Below the pieces are notes generated by a model. It ran no database searches. It was not told the origin of the DNA and worked only from the letters and a program-made list of their open reading frames with translations. A program made the translations under genes and the position numbers. 35,840 nucleotides of DNA from Auraticoccus cholistanensis. GTDB lineage: Bacteria; Actinomycetota; Actinomycetes; Propionibacteriales; Propionibacteriaceae. The stretch is taken from contig NZ_WPCU01000004.1 in the NCBI RefSeq assembly GCF_009742705.1, positions 290,612-326,451 on the forward strand, in the 5' to 3' direction. Positions 25,188-32,362 of the stretch are shown piece by piece (the stretch's first letter is position 1; each line of letters starts with the position of its first letter).

Positions 25188-25210
25188 GCGACTGTCAGTA
25201 CAGTTGTCGC
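25188..25210 (+). promoter_or_regulatory. Probable operator/promoter for the GH35 leader
   Basis: ACTGT-CAGT-ACAGT (25191-25204) is nested in outer arms GCGAC (25188-25192) and GTCGC (25206-25210). The -10-like TACAGT (25199-25204) lies within it and 6 nt ahead of a GTG at 25211. The region 25013-25331 otherwise holds only two tiny ORFs (see 25211-25335) and no recognisable gene. Confidence 0.5.
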
Positions 25211-25335
25211 GTGGCGCACCGTCGGCTCCGCGACCAGCTCATCGCCCTGACCCGGTCCCCGGCGTCCTGGCAGCCCGCTCCGGCACCATGACCCCGCCGC
25301 ACCGGACCGGGAGCACGACGGGGAGGCGCGCGTGA
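25211..25335 (+). other. Two overlapping short leader ORFs
   Basis: A 26-codon frame (GTG 25211 to TGA 25291, product beginning VAHRRLRDQLIALTR) overlaps by ATGA a 15-codon frame (ATG 25288 to TGA 25335, MTPPHRTGSTTGRRA), whose TGA overlaps by GTGA the GH35 GTG at 25332. Neither peptide resembles a known leader. Whether they are translated is unproven. Confidence 0.35.
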
Positions 25336-27671
25336 CCCAGCACCGCGTCACGGTCCGAGACCTCCGCCCGCCCCTGGCTGAGCCGTCCATGAGCAACGAC
25401 GTCGAGACCCACACCCGGGTGCGGCTCACCAGCCGGTGGCTCGAGGTCGACGGTGCGCGCTGCATCCCCGTGTCGGGGGAGCTGCACTACAGCCGGGTCC
25501 CGCGCCGGCGCTGGGAGGAGGAGCTGCGCCTGCTCGTGGCCTCCGGGATCACGATGGTGTCGACCTACGTGTTCTGGATACACCACGAGCGCGAGCAGGG
25601 CCGGGTGCGCTTCGACGGCGACCTGGACGTGGCGGAGTTCATCGTGACCGCCGACCGGGTCGGCATCGACGTGGTGCTGCGGATCGGTCCGTGGGCGCAC
25701 GGGGAGTCCAGGAACGGCGGCCTCCCGGACTGGGTGCTGGCCACCGCCCCCAGCACCCGTCAGGACGACCCGACGTACCTGGCCCTGGTCCAGCGGTGGT
25801 TCGAGCGGCTGGGCGAGCAGGTCGGTCACCACTGCGGGCCCGACGGGCGGGTGGTCGCCATCCAGCTCGAGAACGAGCTGTACGACCAGCCGACGCACAT
25901 CACGACCCTCAAGCGGCTCGCCCGCGGGGCCGGGCTCTCGGCGCCGCTGTGGACGGCGACCGCCTGGGGCGGTGCGCTGCTCCCGCCGCACGAGGTCCTC
26001 CCGGTGTACAGCGGCTACGCCGACGGGTTCTGGGCGGACCAGGGGTCCGGCTGGGACGACAGCTTCCGTGACCACTTCACCTTCTCCCACCGGTGGGACG
26101 ACCCGGGGGTGGGAGCGGACCAGCGTGCCGCCGGGCTCGAGGTCGTGGTGCGCGACCTCGACCCGGAGTTCCCGCCGGCCACCTGCGAGCTCGGTGGGGG
26201 GATGGCCACGGCGTACCACCGCCGACCGGTCGCGCGGGGTGAGGACATCGCCGCGGTGGCCAACGTGAAGCTGGGCAACGGCTCGGTGTGGCAGGGGTTC
26301 TACATGTACGCCGGCGGCACGAACCCCGAGGACCACCTGCAGGAGTCCCACGCCACCGGCTACCCCTGCGACCTGCCCCGCTTCGACTACGACTTCCAGG
26401 CCGCCCTCGGCGCCACCGGGCTGCCGGGGCCGGGCATGGCCGCCCTCCGGGAGCACAACGCCTTCGTGGGTGCCTTCGGGGATCGCCTCGCCGACATGGG
26501 CAGCACGCTGCCCGACGGTGCCCCGGTCGACGTGCACGACCTGGCGACGCTGCGCTGGGCCGTCCGCAGCGACGGGCGGAGCGGCTTCCTCTTCATCAAC
26601 ACCCACCAACCGCACCAACCGCTCAGCGGACACACCGACGTCCAGCTCCGCGTCGGCCTGGACGAGGAAGAGCTCCTCGTCCCGGACCAGCCGGTCGACC
26701 TCCCCAGCGGTCTGGTCGCCCGGTGGCCCCTGCAGCTCGACATCGAGGGCGTGCGGCTGCAGTGGGCGACCGCCTCGGTCGTCGGCCTCGTCCCCGGTGC
26801 GCCGCCGACGTTGGTGCTGCGTGCGGAGGCCGGCGTGCCAGCCCGGCTGCTGCTCGCCCCCGGCTCCACCGGTGAGCTCGACGGCCGGCAGGTGGCCTTG
26901 GGCATGACGCCCCTCGAGCTGCTCCCCGGAGGCGTCCTCGTCGTGGACGGCCGCCTCCGGATCCTCCTGGTCGACGGCGAGCAGGTGGGACGGCTCTGGT
27001 TCCTCGACGGCCAGCTCGTCGACTCGGTCCACCCGGTCTGGAGCGACCGTGGCCGGCTGACCGCCCGCGCGGCGGAGCAGCCGGCGGTGGCGCGCTGGTC
27101 GGGGCGCTGCTTCGAACCCGTGGCCCTGACCCCCACCGGGCACCCCGTGCTGCGCCCGGTGCAGGTGACCCGGGTCCGGGAGCCCTCCGACCCGCCCGCG
27201 CGCTACGGGCACCACGCCGGTCGCTCGTCGGCGCCGTCGGACGAGCAGCTGGACGCAGTCGCCGGCGTCTGGCAGCTGCCGCCGCTGCACCCGGGGGACG
27301 TGGGCCCGGGAGCCCTCCTGGAGCTCCTGGTCCGGTGGGAGGGCGACGTGGCCCAGCTGCGGGCGGACGGCGTCCCGGTCGCCGACCGGTTCTGGGACGG
27401 CCGCGAGTGGCGCATCGACATCACCGCGCTCCCGCCGCAGGCGGTCCTGACCCTGCACGTCGCGCCGCTCACGACGCGGACCGTGGTCGACCTCGATCCC
27501 GTGGCCGAGGCCCGACGCCGCGAGGCCGCCGTGCTCTGCGCCGTGCTGGGGGTGGAGCTGGTGGGGAGCGTGCTCTGGCAGGAGACCGGCAGGGGTGGTG
27601 CCGACGGCTCGGGTGCAGGAGAACCGGCTCAGGAGACGTCGGCGTCCTCGGCGGACCAGGTGCGGCAGTAG
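25332..27671 (+). CDS. GH35 beta-galactosidase-like glycoside hydrolase
   Basis: A 779-aa protein with no signal peptide, so cytoplasmic. The N-terminal barrel matches GH35: GELHYSRVPRRRWEEELRLLVASGITMVSTYVFWIHHE, then the acid/base Glu182 in QLENEL and probable nucleophile Glu286 in TCELGGG. C-terminal beta-sandwich domains follow (RWSGRCFEPVAL, PPLHPGDVGPGALLELLVRWEGD). GH35 enzymes remove terminal beta-galactosyl residues; the exact glycoside is unknown. GTG at 25332 has GGGAGG 6 nt ahead; ATG at 25389 is a later alternative. The last residues are encoded in a 43-nt overlap with the convergent metallopeptidase gene and show no family resemblance. No transporter or other sugar gene is adjacent. 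GC content is as its neighbours, so transfer is not evident by composition. Confidence 0.88.
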   Translation: MTQHRVTVRDLRPPLAEPSMSNDVETHTRVRLTSRWLEVDGARCIPVSGELHYSRVPRRRWEEELRLLVASGITMVSTYVFWIHHEREQGRVRFDGDLDVAEFIVTADRVGIDVVLRIGPWAHGESRNGGLPDWVLATAPSTRQDDPTYLALVQRWFERLGEQVGHHCGPDGRVVAIQLENELYDQPTHITTLKRLARGAGLSAPLWTATAWGGALLPPHEVLPVYSGYADGFWADQGSGWDDSFRDHFTFSHRWDDPGVGADQRAAGLEVVVRDLDPEFPPATCELGGGMATAYHRRPVARGEDIAAVANVKLGNGSVWQGFYMYAGGTNPEDHLQESHATGYPCDLPRFDYDFQAALGATGLPGPGMAALREHNAFVGAFGDRLADMGSTLPDGAPVDVHDLATLRWAVRSDGRSGFLFINTHQPHQPLSGHTDVQLRVGLDEEELLVPDQPVDLPSGLVARWPLQLDIEGVRLQWATASVVGLVPGAPPTLVLRAEAGVPARLLLAPGSTGELDGRQVALGMTPLELLPGGVLVVDGRLRILLVDGEQVGRLWFLDGQLVDSVHPVWSDRGRLTARAAEQPAVARWSGRCFEPVALTPTGHPVLRPVQVTRVREPSDPPARYGHHAGRSSAPSDEQLDAVAGVWQLPPLHPGDVGPGALLELLVRWEGDVAQLRADGVPVADRFWDGREWRIDITALPPQAVLTLHVAPLTTRTVVDLDPVAEARRREAAVLCAVLGVELVGSVLWQETGRGGADGSGAGEPAQETSASSADQVRQ

Positions 27672-28681
27672 CCGAAGGAGCCCCAGCCGCGGTCGAAGCC
27701 GGCCAGCAGCCAGCTCTCGGTGGAGTCGGCGTCGCCGTGGTCGCGGGTGCCGGTGACCTCGTCGTTGTTCTCGCGTGCGTAGGCGGTCAGCTGCTCGTCG
27801 GTGTCGGCGGGCAGCTGCAGCGTGCCGGCCAGCAGGTTGAGCTGCACGCCCGCGAAGCAGGTGGCCTGCAGCTCCAGCCGGCGGGTCAGCTCCAGCCGCT
27901 CGTCCTCCTCGGCGTCGTCCCAGGCCTCGCTGTACAACGGGAAGATCCCGGCGGTGTGCTGCAGGTGGTGACCCACCTCGTGGGCCAGCACCAGCCAGTA
28001 GCCGCGCTCCAGCCGGGCGTAGTTGAAGGCGGTGTCGTCGGTGCGTGCGTTGAGGTAGATGGTGGCGTCGGTGCTGCAGTAGTAGGCGGGGTAGTCCGCC
28101 ACCGCCAGCAGCCCGCAGGGGGTGCGGAGGTCGTCGTCGAAGGTGGCCACCGCGGGCGCGGTCAGCTCGAGGCCCTGCTCCGCGAGGAGGGGGGCCAGCG
28201 CCTGCACCAGGCAGCCGACGACGTCCTCGGCGTGCGCCTGCAGCTCCTCGTCGGGCACCGGCGGCGGTCTGAGGGCGGGTGCCGGGCAGCCCAGGCTCGC
28301 CGGCGGCGCCACCACGGCGTAGAGCCGGTTGTCGTCCAGCCCGGTGCCGGTGAAGGGGTCGTCGGGACGGGCCTCGATGGGGAAGACCGGCCCGCCGACC
28401 CCCGGAGGTGCCGGACCGCCCGAGGGTGCGCCCGGGACACCGGGGCCGGAGGTGGCCCGGGCCCCGGAGGACGGGGCGGCCGGAGTGCCCGGAGCGGGTT
28501 CGGGCACGGCGGTCGCGGCCACCCCGGGAAGGCGGATCCCGCCCGCGCGCGTGACCAGCACGGCGGCCACGGCCAGCACCACCGCGGTGGCGGCCACCAG
28601 GGCCAGCAGCAGGCCGCGACCCCGCGGCCGGGCGGCGCGGCGCGGCGCAGCCCCTCCGGAACCCGCAGGCGTCTGCGCCAC
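27629..28681 (-). CDS. Membrane-anchored neutral zinc metallopeptidase (YpfJ-like)
   Basis: A 350-aa protein: short cytoplasmic basic tail, one membrane helix (LLLALVAATAVVLAVAAVLV, about residues 25-45), a Pro/Gly/Ala-rich linker, then an extracytoplasmic peptidase domain. HEVGHHLQ (His234, Glu235, His238) supplies the zinc site and Glu270 in RRLELQATCFAG is the probable third ligand; YCSTDATIYLN and EQLTAYARENNDE are also typical of the neutral zinc metallopeptidase (YpfJ) family. The substrate is unknown. GTG at 28681 follows AAGGGGGG; upstream starts at 28747 (ATG) are possible. Its 3' end overlaps the convergent GH35 gene by 43 nt. It is divergent from the lysyl-tRNA synthetase gene. Confidence 0.83.
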   Translation of the reverse strand: MAQTPAGSGGAAPRRAARPRGRGLLLALVAATAVVLAVAAVLVTRAGGIRLPGVAATAVPEPAPGTPAAPSSGARATSGPGVPGAPSGGPAPPGVGGPVFPIEARPDDPFTGTGLDDNRLYAVVAPPASLGCPAPALRPPPVPDEELQAHAEDVVGCLVQALAPLLAEQGLELTAPAVATFDDDLRTPCGLLAVADYPAYYCSTDATIYLNARTDDTAFNYARLERGYWLVLAHEVGHHLQHTAGIFPLYSEAWDDAEEDERLELTRRLELQATCFAGVQLNLLAGTLQLPADTDEQLTAYARENNDEVTGTRDHGDADSTESWLLAGFDRGWGSFGYCRTWSAEDADVS

Positions 28682-28777
28682 GATCCCCCCTTGCTGCCCG
28701 GACACCGGGCGCCCCCCGTGCGGCCCCCGCGACCCGGTCACCAGCATTCCGGATCGACGCTGTCCTGAACCGGTCGA

Positions 28778-28783
28778 TACCCT
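28778..28783 (+). promoter_or_regulatory. -10 element of the lysyl-tRNA synthetase gene
   Basis: TACCCT ends 7 nt before the ATG at 28791, implying a leaderless transcript; no Shine-Dalgarno is present. Confidence 0.5.
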
Positions 28784-28790
28784 TTCCCCG

Positions 28791-30353
28791 ATGAGCGAAA
28801 AGAGCACCGCCCCGGCCCGTGACCAGGGCAGCGACGCCGCCACCGACGTGGCGGCGGACCTGCCCGAGCAGATGCTGGTGCGCCGGGAGAAGCGGGCTCG
28901 GCTGGAGGCCGCCGGCCAGGCCGCCTACCCGGTCGAGGTGCCACGCACCCACGCCCTGCACGAGGTGCGGGAGCGCTGGGGTCACCTGGAGGCCGGCGAG
29001 GAGACCACCGACGTGGTGTCCGTGGCCGGCCGGGTGGTGTTCGTCCGCAACACCGGCAAGCTCTGCTTCGCCACCCTGCAGGGTGGCTTCTCCCCGGCCG
29101 AGCCCGGCACGCGGCTGCAGGTGATGCTCTCGCTGGCCGAGGTGGGCGAGCAGCGGCTGGCCGACTGGAAGGCCGACGTCGACCTCGGCGACCACGTCAG
29201 CGTCACCGGACGGGTGGTGTGCTCCCGGCGCGGTGAGCTGTCGGTGATGGCCAGCGGGTGGACGTTGGCGTCCAAGGCGCTGCGGCCGATGCCCAACCTC
29301 CACAGCGAGCTCTCGGAGGAGACCCGGGTCCGGCAGCGGCACGCCGACCTCACCGTCCGCCAGCGCGCCCGCGACCTGCTGCGCACCCGTGCCGCGGTCA
29401 CCCGGAGCATCCGCGAGACGCTGCACGAGCTGGACTACCTCGAGGTCGAGACGCCGGTGCTGCAGCTGGTGCACGGCGGGGCCGCCGCCCGCCCCTTCCG
29501 CACCCACCTCAACGCCTTCGACATCGACATGACGTTGCGGATCGCGCTCGAGCTCTACCTCAAGCGCGCCATGGTGGGCGGCGCCGAGCGGGTGTACGAG
29601 ATCGGTCGCATCTTCCGCAACGAGGGGATCGACTCCACCCACAGCTCCGAGTTCACGATGCTGGAGGCCTACGTGGCCTGGGGCGACCAGCGCACCGTGG
29701 CCGACCTCGTGCAGCGGATCGTGCTGGACTGCGCCGACCTGCTGGGCAGCCGGCAGGTCACCCACCGGGCGGCGGACGGCACCGAGCACACCATCGACCT
29801 GGACGGCGAGTGGCGCTGGCTCGGCGTCTACCCCGGGCTGTCGGAGCGGGTGGGTCGCGAGATCACCCCGGCCACCGGTGCCGAGGAGCTGCGCGCCCTG
29901 GCCGACGAGCACGACGTCGAGCACGAGCCCGGCTGGGACGCCGACAAGCTCGTGATGGAGCTCTTCGGCGAGCTGGTCGAGCCGACGCTGATCCAGCCGA
30001 CCTTCGTCTGCGACTACCCGGCCATCGCGCAGCCGCTGGCCCGCCCGCACCGCAGCGAGCCGGGACTCATCGAGGCCTGGGACCTGATCATCGGCGGGGT
30101 CGAGCGCGGCACCGGGTTCTCCGAGCTGATCGACCCGGTGATCCAGCGCGAGCGCCTCACGGCCCAGTCGCTCGCCGCCGCCGCCGGCGACCCCGAGGCC
30201 ATGCAGCTCGACGAGGACTTCCTGGCCGCGCTCGAGTTCGGCGCACCCCCGATGGGCGGGCTGGGGCTGGGCATCGACCGGCTGGTGATGCTGTTCACCG
30301 GCGTCGGCATCCGCGAGACGATCCTCTTCCCGCTGCTCAAGCCCGAGGGCTGA
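28791..30353 (+). CDS. lysS: Class II lysyl-tRNA synthetase, LysX-type
   Basis: A 520-aa enzyme that charges tRNA-Lys. An N-terminal tail precedes the OB-fold anticodon-binding domain ([20 protein letters not shown] to [22 protein letters not shown]). The class II catalytic core has motif 1 ([17 protein letters not shown]), motif 2 ([26 protein letters not shown]) and motif 3 ([16 protein letters not shown]). [33 protein letters not shown] resembles the synthetase half of actinobacterial LysX (lysyl-phosphatidylglycerol synthesis), whereas canonical LysRS usually has IPGGAAAKPF. However, no membrane MprF-like half is fused here. It could be the sole LysRS or a second paralogue; which is unclear. 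It is convergent with the DUF1801 gene, sharing a hairpin over both stop codons. Confidence 0.9.
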   Translation: MSEKSTAPARDQGSDAATDVAADLPEQMLVRREKRARLEAAGQAAYPVEVPRTHALHEVRERWGHLEAGEETTDVVSVAGRVVFVRNTGKLCFATLQGGFSPAEPGTRLQVMLSLAEVGEQRLADWKADVDLGDHVSVTGRVVCSRRGELSVMASGWTLASKALRPMPNLHSELSEETRVRQRHADLTVRQRARDLLRTRAAVTRSIRETLHELDYLEVETPVLQLVHGGAAARPFRTHLNAFDIDMTLRIALELYLKRAMVGGAERVYEIGRIFRNEGIDSTHSSEFTMLEAYVAWGDQRTVADLVQRIVLDCADLLGSRQVTHRAADGTEHTIDLDGEWRWLGVYPGLSERVGREITPATGAEELRALADEHDVEHEPGWDADKLVMELFGELVEPTLIQPTFVCDYPAIAQPLARPHRSEPGLIEAWDLIIGGVERGTGFSELIDPVIQRERLTAQSLAAAAGDPEAMQLDEDFLAALEFGAPPMGGLGLGIDRLVMLFTGVGIRETILFPLLKPEG

Positions 30354-30386
30354 GCGCGTCCCAGGGCCGGGCGACGGGCCTCAGCC
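30348..30386. terminator. Convergent hairpin including both stop codons
   Basis: GGCTGAG (30348-30354) contains the synthetase TGA and pairs with CTCAGCC (30380-30386), which contains the stop of the convergent gene. A likely shared terminator. Confidence 0.45.
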
Positions 30387-30842
30387 GAGCGCCCGCCGCA
30401 CCAGCTCGGCGATCGCGGCCTCGGCCTCGGCGCCCAGCTCGGTCACGGCGTAGGAGGTCGCCCACAGCCCGCCCGCCTCGTCGAGACGGGCCTCAGGGGT
30501 GAACCCGAAGGTGGAGTAGCGCTCCTTGTCGACCTGGCCGCTGCGGAAGAAGCACACGACCTTGCCGCCGCGGGCGTAGGCGGGCTGGCCGTACCAGAGC
30601 TTCGGGGCCAGCTCCGGGGCGGTGCTGGTGACCACCGCGTGGAGGCGCGTGGCGACCGTCCGGTCGGGCTCGGCCATCTGGTCGATCTTGGCCAGCACGT
30701 CGGCCTCGTCGGCGGCGGCCCTGCTGCCGCGGCCGCGGCCGGCCTCCTTGCGCAGCTCGGCCGCGCGTCCGCGCATGGCCGCCCGCTCCTGCTCGGAGAA
30801 CCCTGCGCCCGTCGTGTCCTGCTCGTCGTCCGTGGTGGCCAT
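30381..30842 (-). CDS. DUF1801-family protein
   Basis: A 153-aa protein. The N-terminal 50 residues are charged and Ala/Arg-rich (TTDDEQDTTGAGFSEQERAAMRGRAAELRKEAGRG). The C-terminal part AKIDQMAEPDRTVATRLHAVVTSTAPELAPKLWYGQPAYARGGKVVCFFRSG matches DUF1801 (YdhG/YjbR-like, sometimes called iron-chaperone-like); GFTPEARLDEAGGLWATSYAVTELG completes it. Function is unproven. ATG at 30842 follows GGAAGGACG; TAGCCT on the minus strand (complement of 30880-30885) is a plausible -10. Confidence 0.85.
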   Translation of the reverse strand: MATTDDEQDTTGAGFSEQERAAMRGRAAELRKEAGRGRGSRAAADEADVLAKIDQMAEPDRTVATRLHAVVTSTAPELAPKLWYGQPAYARGGKVVCFFRSGQVDKERYSTFGFTPEARLDEAGGLWATSYAVTELGAEAEAAIAELVRRALG

Positions 30843-30956
30843 GGCGGCGTCCTTCCCTCGTCGCGGTGTGGTGCTCGGAAGGCTAGCCACGGGCCGGGCC
30901 GCCGGCTTCTCGATTCCTGACCGGTCCTCAAGGGGTGACCGGCGGAGACGGCACGA

Positions 30957-30980
30957 GGCCGGACGCTGCTGCGTCCGGCC
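30957..30980 (-). terminator. Hairpin terminator after the DUF4282 gene
   Basis: A perfect 10-bp stem, GGCCGGACGC (30957-30966) with GCGTCCGGCC (30971-30980), closes a TGCT loop 25 nt beyond the stop codon. Confidence 0.75.
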
Positions 30981-31005
30981 CCGCGGGGTGTGTGTGGCTG
31001 GCTGC

Positions 31006-32142
31006 TCAGGCCTGCTCGGCGTCGGCCCCGTCGCTGCCGGCGCTGAGGAGGTGCGCCTTGATGTCGCGGACCCCCTCGGCGGTGCGGATGCCAGCCAGCG
31101 CGAACTCCAGCGCCACCCGGACCAGGGCGATGTAGATCGCCACCGGGATCCAGCCGAGGAGCAGGCTGATGAAGCCGCCGACGATGCCGGCCGGCTCGTG
31201 ACCTGCGATACCGGCGACGAAGAAGACGGCCGTGTAGCCGAGCCAGACCACCAGCAGCAGCAGGCCCACGGCGATGTAGAGGATCTTGACGATCGACGGC
31301 GTCGCGTAGCTGGTGAAGGAGAGGTCCAGCAACGAGCGCAGCCCGTCGCGCGAACCGCTCCGGGCGCTGGACGTGCCCGACGTCCAGGAGGAGACGCCCT
31401 GCTGCTGCTCGGGGTAGCCGCCGGGCTGCTGGCCGTAGCCCTGACCGTACTGCTGCTCCCCGTAGCCGCCCTGCCCGTAGCCGCCGGCCTGCTCGTAGCC
31501 GCCGGCCTGCTCGTAGCCGCCCGCCTGGGCGTACCCGGCCGACGGCTGCGACTGCGGGTAGCTGCCGGACGCCTGCGACTGCGGGTAGCCGCCGGCGGGC
31601 TGCGCCGCCTCGCCCCAGGAGGTGGTCGGCTGCTGGGCCTGCTCGCCCCAGCTGCCGGACTGGGTCTGGCGCGACTGCTCCTGGTCCCAGCCGGCCGACG
31701 GCTGGCTCTGCGCCGGGATGTCCCAGGCGGTCTGCGCCTGGCCCTGCCCGCCCTGCGGCTGCTCCCAGGACGCCGAGGAGGCGCTGGAGGGCGGCGGCGC
31801 CACGGGCGGCTGGCCGTACTGCTGCTGCCCCTGCTCGGGGTAGCCGCCCTGGGGCTGCTGACCGTACTGCTGGCCGTAGTCGGGCTGCTGCCCGTACTGC
31901 TGCTGCCCGTACTGCTGCTGACCCTGCTGCTGTGGGTCGTAGTAGCCCTGCCCCTGCTGGCCGTACTGGCCCTGCGGGTACTGGCCCTGCTGCTCGTACT
32001 GGCCCTGCTGCTCGTACTGGGCCCGCTGGGCGTACGGGTCCTGCTGGCCGTAGGGGTCCTGCTGCTGCTGGCCCCAGTCGGAGCGGGGGTCGGAGCCCTG
32101 ACGTCCGGACTGGTCGTTGCGGCCCTGCTGCTCGTCAGACAT
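31006..32142 (-). CDS. DUF4282 membrane protein with prion-like Q/G/Y-rich N-terminus
   Basis: A 378-aa protein. Residues 1 to about 255 are low complexity, dominated by Gln, Gly, Tyr, Pro and Ser, with repeats such as YGQQ, QYEQQG and AGGYEQ. The remainder is the DUF4282 domain: LRSLLDLSFTSYATPSIVKILY, one hydrophobic segment (IAVGLLLLVVWLGYTAVFFVAGIAG), a short loop, a second (FISLLLGWIPVAIYIALVRVALEFAL), and a short charged tail ending DGADAEQA. DUF4282 proteins are common in actinobacteria and of unknown function. The N-terminus should be cytoplasmic and disordered, and its composition resembles phase-separating prion-like domains. ATG at 32142 has CAGGATGG ahead. TAGGGT (complement of 32186-32191) is a plausible -10. 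Confidence 0.85.
   Translation of the reverse strand: MSDEQQGRNDQSGRQGSDPRSDWGQQQQDPYGQQDPYAQRAQYEQQGQYEQQGQYPQGQYGQQGQGYYDPQQQGQQQYGQQQYGQQPDYGQQYGQQPQGGYPEQGQQQYGQPPVAPPPSSASSASWEQPQGGQGQAQTAWDIPAQSQPSAGWDQEQSRQTQSGSWGEQAQQPTTSWGEAAQPAGGYPQSQASGSYPQSQPSAGYAQAGGYEQAGGYEQAGGYGQGGYGEQQYGQGYGQQPGGYPEQQQGVSSWTSGTSSARSGSRDGLRSLLDLSFTSYATPSIVKILYIAVGLLLLVVWLGYTAVFFVAGIAGHEPAGIVGGFISLLLGWIPVAIYIALVRVALEFALAGIRTAEGVRDIKAHLLSAGSDGADAEQA
31476..31529 (-). repeat. Three 18-bp in-frame repeats in the DUF4282 gene
   Basis: Units at 31476-31493, 31494-31511 (identical) and 31512-31529 (diverged) encode the AGGYEQ repeats of the low-complexity region. Related short repeats (QYEQQG) recur near 31980-32020. 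Such tracts are prone to slippage and length variation. Confidence 0.8.
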
Positions 32143-32362
32143 GCGTGCCATCCTGCCGTGGTCGAGTGTCACTGCGTCACGGCCGACCCTAGTGCCGCCC
32201 GCCCGCGCCTCCCGCGGGCCCGGGTGGTCAGACGACGGACCCGGGCAGCTCCACCAGCACCCCGAGCCCGACGGCGTGGCCCCGGCGGACGTCGGGGCGG
32301 TGGAGTCGTCGAGCCGTATCCGGGTGGCGCCGGTGGGGGCCGGTCGTGGTTGACTGGATCCC

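Noticed and set aside
25013-25190. Possible remnant gene between SRPBCC and GH35
   Set aside because: Translations in all frames give no recognisable motif; only the regulatory palindrome stands out.
25239-30050. A minus-strand open frame of 1,603 codons spanning several genes
   Set aside because: It overlaps GH35, metallopeptidase and synthetase genes, has a repetitive His/Gly/Arg/Pro composition and no domain. It is a by-product of high GC.
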